Below, piece by piece: positions 1 through 9,014 of a stretch of 45,324 nt of DNA (the first letter of the stretch is position 1; each line of letters starts with the position of its first letter). This DNA comes from Candidatus Methylomirabilota bacterium (GTDB lineage: Bacteria > Methylomirabilota > Methylomirabilia > Rokubacteriales > CSP1-6). The notes under the pieces were generated by a model. The model was not told the origin of the DNA, ran no database searches, and was given only the letters and a program-made list of their open reading frames with translations. The DNA lies in assembly GCA_036002485.1 (NCBI GenBank), contig DASYTI010000122.1:1-45324 (forward strand), given 5' to 3'. A program made the position numbers and the translations under genes.

Positions 1-1625
1 TGCTCCAGCTTGTAGATCAGGTTCCATCGCCCATAGTCGCCGAGCGGATGGCCTACCCGGACATCGCCACCCAGGGCATTGACGGTGTAGTCATTGAACA
101 CGCGGCGATTGTTGTACAGATCGAAGCCCGCTGCCAGCGGCCGGTCGAAGAGCCAGGGCTCGGTGAAGCCGATGGTGCCCTGCTGGGTGGAGGCGCCGCC
201 GCGCAGGCGGAGGAACACCTGCCACCCCCGGCCCAGGAAGTTGTTCTGCGAAAGGTCGAGAGTACCGAGGGCGCCGTCCTGAGAGCTGTAGCCACCGCCG
301 ATCGAGAAGAGGCCCGTCGGCTTCTCGGTCACCTCGATGTTGACGACGATCTTGTCCTTGGAGGAGCCCGGGGTGGTCTTGGTCTCGACCTTCTCGAAGT
401 AGTTCAGGTTGCGCAGCTTCTGCTTCGCCCGCTCGAGCTTCTGGGTGGTGAAGAGGTCGCCCTCGTGCATGGGGATCTCGCGGCGCAGGATCTTCTCCTG
501 GCTGCGGGTGTTGCCCGAGATGTTGATGCGCTCCACGAAGACTTCGGGACCCTCGACGATCTGGAACGTGATGTTGACCTTCCGGTTCGGCACGTCGAGG
601 GCGATCTGGGGATCGACGTCGGCGGAGGCGCGCCCGATGGTGCCGTACACGTCGCTGATGGCCTTGACGCTTTCGCGCAGCTTGCTGCGCGAGTAGATGT
701 CGTCGGGCTTGAGGAGCACGCGACGACGGATCTCCTCGATGGGCAGCACGTTGTTGCCGGTGATGTCCACCCCGCCCACCTTGAACTGCGGACCTTCGAC
801 CACAACGATCTTGATGGTGACCCGGGCGTTCTGGCGGTCCACCTGGGTGTCGGTCGACTCCACCCGGGCCTGAATGTAGCCGTTGTCGTTGTAGAAGGCG
901 ACGATCCGGTCCACGTCCTCCTCGAGCTTCTGCCGCTGCACCGTCCCGCGCAAGATGAAGAACTGCCGCTCCTGCGTGAGCATGATCTCCTTGATCTTGT
1001 CCGGCTTGACGCCCTGGGCGCCTTCGATGACGACCTTCTCGATGGTCATCTTGCGCCCCTCGACGATGCGGAAGGTCACCGCCACGTCGCCGTCCGGCAG
1101 CTTGGTCACATCCGGCGAGATGCCGACCTCGAAGTACCCCTCCTCCTCGTACACTTCCTTGAGCTTCTCGGCCGCCCGCGTCACCTCCACGGGGTTGTAG
1201 ACGCTCCCCAGCTTCAGGTCGATCTTCTCCTGGAGGTTGGCCGCGTCGAGACGCTTGTTGCCCGCGAAGGAGAGATCCCGGACGAAGGGACGCTCGGTGA
1301 CCACGAAGGTCAGCTTCACGCCCCCCTCGAAGTCCTCGACCTTGAGCTGGACGTCGTCGAAGAAACCGAGGGCGAAGATCGACCGGATGTCGTCCGCCGA
1401 GCGCGCGGGCAGGAAGGGCGTGCCCACCTTGGATTGTACCCGCCCCAGGATGACCGCTTCCTGGACGCGCCGGTTGCCCTGAATGGCGAGATCCTTGATG
1501 AGAATCTGCTGCTCCCCGGCCGGGGGAGGGGCCTGGGCGGCGGCCGGACGAGCCACGTTGACATCGATTCCCGCCAAAGTGAGGACAAAAAAAATGGAGA
1601 GAAGAAATCTCCCCCGCGCGGTCAT
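1..1625 (-). CDS. bamA: Outer membrane protein assembly factor BamA (3' end cut by window edge)
   Basis: Central subunit of the BAM complex, which folds beta-barrel proteins into the outer membrane. I translated it by hand from the ATG at 1625; the frame stays open to base 1, so the C-terminal barrel is missing. Residues 1-31 form a signal peptide ending near AAAQ-A. Five POTRA repeats follow, starting at about residues 41, 117, 197, 277 and 362; each opens with a motif such as VRDLSFAGN or VERINISGN. The first barrel strands begin near residue 435 (TGLFSIGGGYSSQDG). The gene starts 33 bases after clpC and probably shares its transcript. Five POTRAs, a signal peptide and the barrel onset fit BamA better than TamA, which has three POTRAs. 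The long plus-strand reading frame over this gene is a G+C shadow. Confidence 0.95.
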   Translation of the reverse strand, partial: MTARGRFLLSIFFVLTLAGIDVNVARPAAAQAPPPAGEQQILIKDLAIQGNRRVQEAVILGRVQSKVGTPFLPARSADDIRSIFALGFFDDVQLKVEDFEGGVKLTFVVTERPFVRDLSFAGNKRLDAANLQEKIDLKLGSVYNPVEVTRAAEKLKEVYEEEGYFEVGISPDVTKLPDGDVAVTFRIVEGRKMTIEKVVIEGAQGVKPDKIKEIMLTQERQFFILRGTVQRQKLEEDVDRIVAFYNDNGYIQARVESTDTQVDRQNARVTIKIVVVEGPQFKVGGVDITGNNVLPIEEIRRRVLLKPDDIYSRSKLRESVKAISDVYGTIGRASADVDPQIALDVPNRKVNITFQIVEGPEVFVERINISGNTRSQEKILRREIPMHEGDLFTTQKLERAKQKLRNLNYFEKVETKTTPGSSKDKIVVNIEVTEKPTGLFSIGGGYSSQDGALGTLDLSQNNFLGRGWQVFLRLRGGASTQQGTIGFTEPWLFDRPLAAGFDLYNNRRVFNDYTVNALGGDVRVGHPLGDYGRWNLIYKLE

Positions 1626-1658
1626 GGTCCCGGTCGGCCCAGTCGAGTGTCGGTCCGT

Positions 1659-4106
1659 CTAGTGCTCGGCCAGCGCGAGCCGCGGCTCGGCGATCTGTAT
1701 CTCCCGGAAGATGAAGCCGTCTCCGTTTACGTCCACCTCGATCCGCGCGCCGTCGGCGAACTGTCCGCGCACGATGGCCTCCGCGAGCGGATCCTCGACC
1801 TCTTTCTGAATGGTCCGCCGCAGCTGGCGCGCCCCGTAGGTGGGGTCATAGCCCTTCTTCACGAGGAGGTCCAGGGCGGCCTCCGTGGGCTCGAGCTGGA
1901 TGCCCTTGTCGGAGATCTGGGCATTGATGCGGGTCAGCATGAGGCGGACGATGGCCGTGATGTGTTCCCTCGACAGCGCGTGGAACACGATGATGTCGTC
2001 GACCCGGTTGATGAACTCCGGCCGGAAGGCGCGCTTGAGCTCGTCGAGGACCTTTTCCTTCATCTTGTCGTGCGTCTCGCCCTCGCCCTCGGCCAGGAAG
2101 CCCGGGGCCGTGCGCTTGCCGATGAAGCTCGTGCCCAGATTCGAGGTCATGATGAGGATGGTGTTCTTGAAGTCGACCACGTGGCCCACGGAGTCCGTGA
2201 GGCGGCCGTCGTCGAGCACCTGTAGGAGCATGTTGAAGACATCGGGATGGGCCTTCTCAATCTCGTCGAAGAGGACGACGGAGTAGGGCCGCCGGCGCAC
2301 TTTTTCGGTCAGGAACCCACCCTCTTCGTACCCCACATAGCCGGGAGGGGCGCCGAGGAGGCGCGACACCGAGAACTTTTCCATGTACTCGGACATGTCC
2401 ACCCGGATGAGGGCGTTCTCGTCCCCGAAGAGATACTCCGCGAGGGCCCGGGCGAGCTCGGTCTTCCCCACTCCGGTGGGCCCGAGGAAGATGAACGAGC
2501 CCACGGGACGGCGGCTGTCCTTGAGCCCGGCCCGCGAGCGCCGGATGGCCCGCGCCACGGCCATCACCGCGTCCTTCTGTCCCACGATGCGCCCGTGGAG
2601 GGCCTCTTCCATCCGGGCGAGCTTCGCCGATTCCTTCTCCTCGAGCTTGGACAGGGGGATCCCCGTCCAGCGGGACACGATGTACTCGATGTCCTCCTCG
2701 CTGACCGTCTGCGGACCCTTGCCCTTGCGCTTGTCCCACTCCCGCTTCATTTCCTCGTCGCGACCGCGCAGGAGCTTTTCCTTCTCCCGGAGGGAGGCGG
2801 CCTTCTCGAACTCCTGCGCCTCGAGGTACATGTCCTTCTCACGGACGACGCGCTCGACTTCCTTGCCGATCTCCTTGATCTCCGGGGGCGGCGTGAGGGC
2901 CATGAGCCGCGTCCGCGAGGACGCCTCGTCAATGACGTCGATGGCCTTGTCGGGCAGCTGGCGATCTGTGATATAGCGATCGGCGAGCTTGACCGCCGCG
3001 TCGATCGCCTCGTCGGTAATCTTCACCCGATGATGCGCCTCGTACTTGTGACGGAGCCCCTTGATGATCTCGATCGATTCGGGCACGGAAGGGGCCCGCA
3101 CGATGACGGGCTGGAAGCGTCGCTCGAGGGCGCCATCCTTCTCGATGTACTTGCGATACTCGTCGAGGGTGGTGGCGCCGATGGTCTGGATCTCGCCGCG
3201 GGAGAGGGCCGGCTTCAGCATGTTCGAGGCATCGATGGCGCCTTCGGCCGCCCCCGCCCCGATCAGCGTATGGAGCTCGTCGAGGAAGAGCACGACGTTC
3301 TCCGACGGGCGGATCTCCTTCATGACGGCCTTGAGGCGCTCTTCGAACTGGCCGCGATACTTGGTCCCGGCCACCAGGGCTCCCAGGTCGAGCTGGAGCA
3401 AGCGCTTCTGGGCGAGCACGTCCGGTACTTCGTGCCCGACGATGCGCTGGGCGAGCCCTTCGACGATGGCCGTCTTGCCCACGCCCGGCTCGCCGATGAG
3501 GACAGGATTGTTCTTGGTCCGGCGGGCCAGGATCTGGATCACCCGCTCGATCTCCATCTCGCGCCCGATGACCGGGTCGAGCTTGCCCTCCCGGGCCAGC
3601 TGGGTCAGGTCGCGCGCGAACTCGTCGAGGACGGGGGTCTGGGAGCGCTTCTTCGGCCGCGGGTAGTACTGGTCACCCAGGAGGGCCAGGGTCTCCTGCC
3701 GCACCTCGTCGAGACGCGCCCCGAGAGACTCGAGGATCTTGGCGGCTATGGACTGGCCCTCTTTCATGAGACCCAGCAGGAGGTGCTCGGTCCCGATGTA
3801 GTTGTGGCCGAGCTGGCGCGCTTCCTCGATGGACAGCTCGAGGACGCGCTTGGCCTGGGGGGTGAACGGCACTTCACCGAAGGTCAGGGTCTTGGGGAAG
3901 CCGGCCAGGGCCCGCTCGACTTCCGCCTTGACCGTTTCCAGGCGGAGCCCGAGTCGCTGGAGGACGGCGGTGGCTATGCCTTCGCCGTCCCGGATCAGCC
4001 CCAACAGGATATGCTCGGTCCCGACGAAGTCGTGGCGGAACCGGCCCGCCTCCTCTCTCGCCAGGATGATGACCCGCCGCGCCCTCTCGGTAAATCTCTC
4101 GAACAC
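1659..4106 (-). CDS. clpC: ATP-dependent Clp protease ATP-binding subunit ClpC
   Basis: Hexameric AAA+ unfoldase that feeds substrates to ClpP in the cytoplasm. The 815-residue protein has the full ClpC plan: two N-terminal Clp-N repeats (about residues 1-145), a first AAA+ domain with Walker A GEPGVGKT near residue 204, a UVR-type middle segment near residue 420 ([17 protein letters not shown]), a second AAA+ domain with GPTGVGKT near residue 541, and a C-terminal D2-small domain. The UVR segment and total length separate it from ClpA and ClpB. The start is GTG at 4106, within the conserved opening [11 protein letters not shown], with a purine-rich GGGAGCGAGGG stretch upstream. It lies between lolD and bamA, an unusual place for a protease chaperone. 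A TATAAT box in the 170-base gap upstream may give it its own promoter. Confidence 0.95.
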   Translation of the reverse strand: MFERFTERARRVIILAREEAGRFRHDFVGTEHILLGLIRDGEGIATAVLQRLGLRLETVKAEVERALAGFPKTLTFGEVPFTPQAKRVLELSIEEARQLGHNYIGTEHLLLGLMKEGQSIAAKILESLGARLDEVRQETLALLGDQYYPRPKKRSQTPVLDEFARDLTQLAREGKLDPVIGREMEIERVIQILARRTKNNPVLIGEPGVGKTAIVEGLAQRIVGHEVPDVLAQKRLLQLDLGALVAGTKYRGQFEERLKAVMKEIRPSENVVLFLDELHTLIGAGAAEGAIDASNMLKPALSRGEIQTIGATTLDEYRKYIEKDGALERRFQPVIVRAPSVPESIEIIKGLRHKYEAHHRVKITDEAIDAAVKLADRYITDRQLPDKAIDVIDEASSRTRLMALTPPPEIKEIGKEVERVVREKDMYLEAQEFEKAASLREKEKLLRGRDEEMKREWDKRKGKGPQTVSEEDIEYIVSRWTGIPLSKLEEKESAKLARMEEALHGRIVGQKDAVMAVARAIRRSRAGLKDSRRPVGSFIFLGPTGVGKTELARALAEYLFGDENALIRVDMSEYMEKFSVSRLLGAPPGYVGYEEGGFLTEKVRRRPYSVVLFDEIEKAHPDVFNMLLQVLDDGRLTDSVGHVVDFKNTILIMTSNLGTSFIGKRTAPGFLAEGEGETHDKMKEKVLDELKRAFRPEFINRVDDIIVFHALSREHITAIVRLMLTRINAQISDKGIQLEPTEAALDLLVKKGYDPTYGARQLRRTIQKEVEDPLAEAIVRGQFADGARIEVDVNGDGFIFREIQIAEPRLALAEH

Positions 4107-4220
4107 TTGGCGCCCTCGCTCCCTAGGGTTTGGACTGCCCGAAACGTGGCCCCGAACCTGCTGTGAGTATACCTCCCAAGTCCTCGGTCAGCCTAGCCTT
4201 TTCTTGCTTGGAAGGTCCCG

Positions 4221-4249
4221 ATTATACCGAAATACCTGAAACGTTGGAC
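4221..4249 (-). promoter_or_regulatory. Candidate sigma-70 promoter for clpC-bamA
   Basis: A perfect TATAAT is read on the minus strand at 4226-4221, in the 170-base gap between lolD and clpC. At the usual 17-base spacing the -35 position reads GTCCAA, a poor match. A second, weaker TATACT lies at 4171-4166. A perfect -10 box is uncommon in DNA this rich in G+C, so a clpC promoter is plausible. Nothing else recognisable occurs in this gap. Confidence 0.35.
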
Positions 4250-4276
4250 TCGCCGCCATGAAAAAGCATTCAGAGA

Positions 4277-4960
4277 TCAGGGCCAGGCGACGGCGCGTCC
4301 CTCCAACAGACGGTAGCCGCGGTCCGCCCTCCGGGCCAGGTCGTGATTGTGGGTGGCGACGACGATGGCGAGTCGACGCTCGGCCTGAAGCCGCATGAAA
4401 AGGTCCCAGATCACCTCGCTCGTCTTTGGATCGAGATTGCCGGTGGGCTCATCGGCCAGTATCACCTTCGGCTGAGCGACCAGGGCTCGGGCTATGGCCA
4501 CGCGCTGCTGCTCGCCACCCGAGAGCTCTCCCGGTCGGTGGCCGAGGCGATCACCCAGCCCGACCTCGTGCAAGGCGCCCGCTCCCCGCTCCCGGGCCTC
4601 GGTGGCCGACAGGCGCTGGAGCCGAGCGGGCAGCATGGCGTTCTCGAGCGCCGTCATCTCGCCGAGCAGGTTGTAGAACTGGAAGATGAAGGCGATCTCC
4701 GTGCGGCGGAGCCTCGCCAGCGAGCTCTCGGAGCGGGCGTACATGTCCTCACCGGAGAACAGGACCTGACCTCCCGTGGGCCGGTCCAGCCCGCCCAGGA
4801 GATGGAGCAGGGTCGACTTCCCCACCCCGGAGGCGCCGATGAGGGCCACGCTCTCCCCTTGATTGACGGCAAGGCTGACGCCGCGCAGGACCCGGACGAT
4901 CTCCGGCCCCACCCGATACTCCTTCTCGAGCTCTCGTACGGCGAGGAGGGGCTCACTCAT
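4277..4960 (-). CDS. lolD: Lipoprotein-releasing system ATP-binding protein LolD
   Basis: ATPase of the inner-membrane LolCDE-type transporter that extracts outer-membrane lipoproteins and passes them to the periplasmic carrier. At 227 residues it has the normal LolD length. Walker A GASGVGKST lies near residue 42, the Q-loop region reads FIFQFYNLL, the ABC signature LSGGEQQRV lies near residue 145, and Walker B is VILADEPTGNLDP. The gene overlaps the 3' end of lolC by eight bases, so the permease and ATPase are translationally linked. Family members such as MacB and FtsE ATPases look similar; the adjacent LolC-type permease decides the call. The neighbouring lnt and bamA genes place it in an outer-membrane biogenesis context. 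Confidence 0.93.
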   Translation of the reverse strand: MSEPLLAVRELEKEYRVGPEIVRVLRGVSLAVNQGESVALIGASGVGKSTLLHLLGGLDRPTGGQVLFSGEDMYARSESSLARLRRTEIAFIFQFYNLLGEMTALENAMLPARLQRLSATEARERGAGALHEVGLGDRLGHRPGELSGGEQQRVAIARALVAQPKVILADEPTGNLDPKTSEVIWDLFMRLQAERRLAIVVATHNHDLARRADRGYRLLEGRAVAWP

Positions 4961-6197
4961 ACCGGAGGACCTCGACGGGGTCGAGCCGAGCGGCGCGGCG
5001 CGCGGGCGACAGCGTGGCGAGAAAGGAGATCAGCAGCGTGGCGGAGGTCACCAGCGTGAAGTCGAGCCACGTCAGCTTCATGGGCAGATGGTCGATCTGG
5101 TAGACGTCACCGGCCAGGCGGATGATCTTGTAGGTGTTCTGGACCCAGATCAGGAGGAGCCCGAAGAGGCTGCCCCCGAGGGTGCCGACGCCGCCGATCA
5201 GCATGCCCGTGACAAGAAAGACGGTGCCTATGCTGCCTGCCGAGGCGCCCATGGCCTTGAGGATGCCGATTTCCTTTCGCTTCTCGGCCACGAGGAGCAC
5301 CAGGTGCCCGATGATGGCGAAGCCCGCCACGAGGACGATGATGGTGACGATGACGAAGAGCGCGAGCTTCTCGAGCTGGAGGGCGGCGAACAGATTGCGG
5401 TTCATCCCCATCCAGTCGCGGATCCAGAGCCCGGGCCCCGCCGCCGCCGCCACGCGCCGCCCCACGGCCTTGGCATCGAAGGGGTCGTTCAGCTTGATCT
5501 CGACACCGGAGACGCGCTCGCCCAGCCCGGCGAACTCCTGGGCCGCGGCCAGCGAGGTGTAGGCCATGGAGGCGTCGTACTCGTAGAGCCCGATCTCGAC
5601 GTAGCCGGCCACCTCGAAGCGCCGCATCTTGGGCACGAGGCCGACGGCGGTCATCGCCCCCTGCGGGGAGATGACGGTGACGTGATCCCCCGGCGCGAGC
5701 CCGAGCGTGCGCGCGAGCTCGCGCCCGAGCAGGAGAGCGGGCTCGCCCGAGGTCCGGAGGAGCGGCTCGAGGCTGCCCGCGCCGATATCGGCCTGGAGCT
5801 GCTTGCGCACGGCGGGCGCGGCGAGGTCGACGCCGCGGAGAAGACCGCCGGTGGCGCCGCCGCGCTGACCGGTGAAGAGCGCCTGCTGCAGCACGAACGG
5901 CGTGGCCGAGCGCACGCCGGCCACCGGCTGGACGCGCGCGGCCACCCCCGGGCCGTCCTCGATCCCGCGGCCGCTCGGGTCCACCACGAGGATGTGCGGG
6001 TTGGCCGCGATGATCTTCTCCTTGATGCCGTCCTGGAATCCGGTCATCACGGCCAGGACGACGATCAGGGCGCTGACGCCGAGGAAGACGCCGCCCACGC
6101 CGATCCACACGAAGAGAGAGAGGTTGGCCCGCTGGCCGCGCGCGCGCAGGTAGCGCAGCGAGAGGAAGAGTTCGACGGGCAGGCCGCGTCCGGCCAT
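4953..6197 (-). CDS. lolC: Lipoprotein-releasing ABC transporter permease, LolC/LolE family
   Basis: Inner-membrane permease that releases acylated lipoproteins from the periplasmic leaflet. The 414-residue protein has the MacB/LolC architecture: one N-terminal membrane helix (about residues 25-50, FVWIGVGGVFLGVSALIVVL), a periplasmic domain of about 200 residues, then three C-terminal helices near residues 270-300, 320-350 and 375-395. The coupling segment EKRKEIGILKAMGAS and the C-terminal LSPARRAARLDPVEVLRYE are typical of the family. Only one permease gene is present, so a homodimer in place of a LolC/LolE heterodimer is likely, as in many non-enteric bacteria. The start ATG overlaps the lysS stop by one base (TGATG). 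Confidence 0.93.
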   Translation of the reverse strand: MAGRGLPVELFLSLRYLRARGQRANLSLFVWIGVGGVFLGVSALIVVLAVMTGFQDGIKEKIIAANPHILVVDPSGRGIEDGPGVAARVQPVAGVRSATPFVLQQALFTGQRGGATGGLLRGVDLAAPAVRKQLQADIGAGSLEPLLRTSGEPALLLGRELARTLGLAPGDHVTVISPQGAMTAVGLVPKMRRFEVAGYVEIGLYEYDASMAYTSLAAAQEFAGLGERVSGVEIKLNDPFDAKAVGRRVAAAAGPGLWIRDWMGMNRNLFAALQLEKLALFVIVTIIVLVAGFAIIGHLVLLVAEKRKEIGILKAMGASAGSIGTVFLVTGMLIGGVGTLGGSLFGLLLIWVQNTYKIIRLAGDVYQIDHLPMKLTWLDFTLVTSATLLISFLATLSPARRAARLDPVEVLRYE

Positions 6198-7780
6198 CAG
6201 GCTTCGGATTCCTCGTCCGCAGACGCGGGCTCGCCCGCCGCGCGACGCTCGGGGCGGAGGTGCGGAAAGAGGATGACGTCCCGGATCGACGGAGAGTCGG
6301 TGAAGAGCATGGCCAGCCGGTCGATGCCTATCCCCTCTCCGGCCGTGGGCGGCATGCCGTATTCCAGAGCCCGCACGAAGTCCTCGTCCATCCAGTGCGC
6401 CTCTTCGTCGCCGCGCTCGCGCTCGCGCGCCTGCTCTTCGAATCGCCGCCGCTGGTCGATGGGATCGTTGAGCTCGGAATAGGCGTTGGCGATCTCCCGC
6501 CGGCAGATGTAGAGCTCGAAGCGGTCGACCAGGCGCGGATCATCCGGCTTGCGCTTGGACAGGGGAGAGAGCTCGATCGGGAAGTCGGTGATGAAGGTCG
6601 GCTGGATCAAGCCCGGCTCCACCAGGGTGTCGAAGACGTCCTTCCAGAGGCCAGTCACGCCCGTGCCCGGCTTCGGGGCGGGCACGCCGGCGGCCCCCGC
6701 CGCCTTCCCGAGCGCCTCCGCGTCGGTGTCCGGCCCCACCGCGAGACCGAGAGCCTTCGAGATCGCGTCGAAGAACGGCACTCGGCGCCAGGGCCCGGCG
6801 AGGTCGATGGCCTCGCCCTGGTACTGGAGCGCGGTGCGGCCGAGGAGCTGCGTGCCGAGGTGGGCAAGCATCTCCTCGGTCAGGGCCATCAGGTCCTCGT
6901 AGTCGGCATAGGCCTGGTAGAACTCGAGCATGGTGAACTCGGGGTTGTGCTGGGTCGAGATGCCCTCGTTGCGAAAGTTGCGGTTGATCTCGTAGACGCG
7001 GTCGAGGCCGCCCACGACCAGACGCTTGAGATAGAGCTCGGGGGCGACGCGAAGGTAGAGTGGCATGTCCAGGGCGTTGTGGTGCGTGACGAAGGGCCTG
7101 GCCGACGCCCCACCGGGAATGGGCTGCATCATGGGCGTCTCGACCTCGAGAAAGCCGCGCGCGTCGAGGAAGGCGCGCAGCTCACGGATGAGCCGGCTCT
7201 TCACCACGAAGGTCTCGCGCACCTGCGGATTCATCACGAGATCGACATAGCGCCGCCGATAGCGCGTCTCGACGTCCTTGAGCCCGTGCCACTTTTCGGG
7301 CAGCGGCCGGAGCGACTTGGCGAGGAACTCGAAGACGCGCACGGCCACCGTCAGCTCCCCCGTCCGCGTCCGGAAGAGATCTCCCGTGACGCCGATGAAG
7401 TCGCCCACGTCGAGCTCGGTGAATGCCGCATACCGCTCGCCGAGGGCGTCGGCCCGCGCGTAGAGCTGGATCTGCCCGCTCTGGTCCTGCAGGTGGGCGA
7501 AGCAGGTCTTGCCGTGATGCCGCAGGGCGACCACCCGTCCCGCCACGGTGACGGGTCCGGCCGCCTTGAGCGCCTCGTCCGAGGCGTCCGGGTAGCGGCG
7601 CGCGAGCTCCCCGCCCCCGTGGGTGACCGGGAAGCGCTGGCCGAACGGATTGACCCCGCTCTCGCGGAGCGCCTCGAGCTTCTCGAGCCGGCGCCGGACG
7701 AGCGGATTGGGATCGCCGGGCTGTCCATGCGGCGGCGGCGGCGACGGTGGCGGGGTAGCCGGAGGTGGCGGGGCGCTCAT
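6197..7780 (-). CDS. lysS: Lysyl-tRNA synthetase, class II
   Basis: Attaches lysine to tRNA-Lys in the cytoplasm. The 527-residue protein has an N-terminal OB-fold anticodon-binding domain (about residues 70-190) and a class II catalytic core. Visible class II signatures include [17 protein letters not shown], the motif 2 region [20 protein letters not shown], and motif 3 [13 protein letters not shown] near residue 490. The first 25 residues are a Pro-rich tail ([19 protein letters not shown]) not normal for LysS. A downstream start cannot be excluded, but no better Shine-Dalgarno site is evident. It follows prfB with a one-base gap. The prfB-lysS-lolC-lolD order resembles an arrangement I recall from deltaproteobacterial genomes. 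Confidence 0.96.
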   Translation of the reverse strand: MSAPPPPATPPPSPPPPHGQPGDPNPLVRRRLEKLEALRESGVNPFGQRFPVTHGGGELARRYPDASDEALKAAGPVTVAGRVVALRHHGKTCFAHLQDQSGQIQLYARADALGERYAAFTELDVGDFIGVTGDLFRTRTGELTVAVRVFEFLAKSLRPLPEKWHGLKDVETRYRRRYVDLVMNPQVRETFVVKSRLIRELRAFLDARGFLEVETPMMQPIPGGASARPFVTHHNALDMPLYLRVAPELYLKRLVVGGLDRVYEINRNFRNEGISTQHNPEFTMLEFYQAYADYEDLMALTEEMLAHLGTQLLGRTALQYQGEAIDLAGPWRRVPFFDAISKALGLAVGPDTDAEALGKAAGAAGVPAPKPGTGVTGLWKDVFDTLVEPGLIQPTFITDFPIELSPLSKRKPDDPRLVDRFELYICRREIANAYSELNDPIDQRRRFEEQARERERGDEEAHWMDEDFVRALEYGMPPTAGEGIGIDRLAMLFTDSPSIRDVILFPHLRPERRAAGEPASADEESEA

Positions 7781-7781
7781 C

Positions 7782-8880
7782 TCATGCCGATCTCGGCTGC
7801 CGAAGGTACGCCTCGATGAAGGGATCTATCCCGCCGTCCATGACCGCCTCGACATTGCCCACCTCGACGCCCGTCCGGTGATCCTTGATGATCTGGTAGG
7901 GATGGAACGTGTACGTCCGGATCTGGCTGCCGAAGGCGATCTCCTTCTTCTCTCCGCTCAGCTCCGCCAGCTCCTCGCGCTGCTTCTTCTCGTAAACCTG
8001 GTAGAGGCGCGACTTGAGGATGCGCATGGCGGTGTCGCGGTTCCGCAGCTGGGAGCGCTCGTTCTGGCAGGCCACCACGATTCCCGTGGGCAGGTGCGTG
8101 ATCCGCACCGCCGAGTCCGCCGTGTTGACGCCCTGCCCGCCCGGCCCCGAGGAGCGATACACGTCGACGCGAATCTCCTCGTCCTTGACCACCACCTCCA
8201 CGTCCTCGACCTCCGGGATCACCGATACCGAGGCGAAGGAGGTGTGGCGACGCTTGGAGGCGTCGAAGGGTGAGATGCGGATCAGCCGGTGCACGCCGAT
8301 CTCGCTCTTGAGATACCCGTAGGCATATTCGCCCGTGATCTCGATGGTGACAGACTTGATGCCTGCCTCTTCCCCCGGCAGGAGGTCGAGGACCTCGGCC
8401 TTGAAGCCGGCCCGCTCCGCCCAGCGCAGGTACATGCGCATGAGGATCTGGGCCCAGTCTTGCGACTCCGTGCCGCCCGCCCCGGGATGTATCGAGAGGA
8501 TGGCGTTCTTCTTGTCCTGGGGCCCGGAGAGCACGATCTTGAAAGCAAAGGTCTCGAGGTCGCGCGCGAGCGAGGCGAGCCCCTTTTCGATATCCGAAGC
8601 CTCGCTCTCATCGCCCGCTTCGGTGGCCATCTCCCAGAGGACACGAAGGTCTTCGGCCTGCTGGGCAAGCTCCCTGAAACGACCGACGGTGCGGGCGAGC
8701 TCGGCGCGCTCCTGGACGAGGGCCTGGGCCTTGCGGCTGTCGTCCCAGAAGGCGGGCGCCGACATCTCCTGGTCGATCAGGGCCAGCCGCGCCTCCTTGG
8801 CGGGAAGGTCAAAGATGCCCCCGGAGGTCCTGGAGGCGCTTCTCGACGTCGGCCAGATCTCGCTTGAGGTCGCCGAGCAT
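7782..8880 (-). CDS. prfB: Peptide chain release factor 2 with programmed +1 frameshift
   Basis: RF2 recognises UAA and UGA and triggers peptide release on the ribosome. Two reading frames must be joined. A 23-codon leader begins at the ATG at 8880 ([20 protein letters not shown]) and ends at an in-frame TGA (8811-8809) within CAT CTT TGA C. Slipping forward by one base gives L-D-L-P-A-K-E-A-R and leads straight into the main frame, about 350 residues in total. The codon-recognition tripeptide SPF ([11 protein letters not shown]) and the peptidyl-transferase motif GGQ ([10 protein letters not shown]) are both present. This matches the RF2 autoregulation known from Escherichia coli, in which scarce RF2 favours the shift. 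The stop lies two bases before the lysS start codon. The region upstream of the leader has no clear Shine-Dalgarno site. Confidence 0.95.
8808..8823 (-). promoter_or_regulatory. prfB programmed +1 frameshift signal
   Basis: Read on the minus strand, the site is CGG GGG CAT CTT TGA C. It has a slippery CTT, a UGA stop followed by C (a poor termination context), and a GGGGG stretch three bases upstream of CTT that mimics a Shine-Dalgarno sequence. The Escherichia coli counterpart is AGG GGG TAT CTT TGA C, so all functional elements are kept. Confidence 0.93.
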
Positions 8881-8895
8881 GGCTAGGTTGTCACT

Positions 8896-8960
8896 CGGAG
8901 GGGGGCTTCGCCCCCCTTCCGAAGCCTCCCCCCAACCAGGCTGCGCCGGCGAAGCTGGCG
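8896..8960. repeat. Tandem palindromic (REP-like) element between prfB and lnt
   Basis: The 134-base gap holds two hairpin-forming palindromes. The first, 8896-8921, pairs CGGAGGGGGGC with GCCCCCCTTCCG around a three-base TTC loop, with one bulged base. The second, 8944-8960, pairs GCGCCGGC with GCTGGCGC around GAA. A further GAAGCCTCCCCCC at 8922-8934 could pair with the first arm instead. There is no T-run on either strand, so it is not a classical intrinsic terminator. It resembles extragenic palindromic repeats, but I see no second copy in this window. Confidence 0.5.
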
Positions 8961-9014
8961 CTCGAAGCGGAGCATTCTTGTCCGCGAGGGCGTGGGAATC
9001 ACTTGGACCATCTC

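Noticed and set aside
48-2225. 725-codon plus-strand reading frame opposite bamA and clpC
   Set aside because: It is antisense to two clear genes, with Asp/Glu/Leu/His-rich composition typical of shadow frames in G+C-rich DNA, and has no domain or ribosome site.
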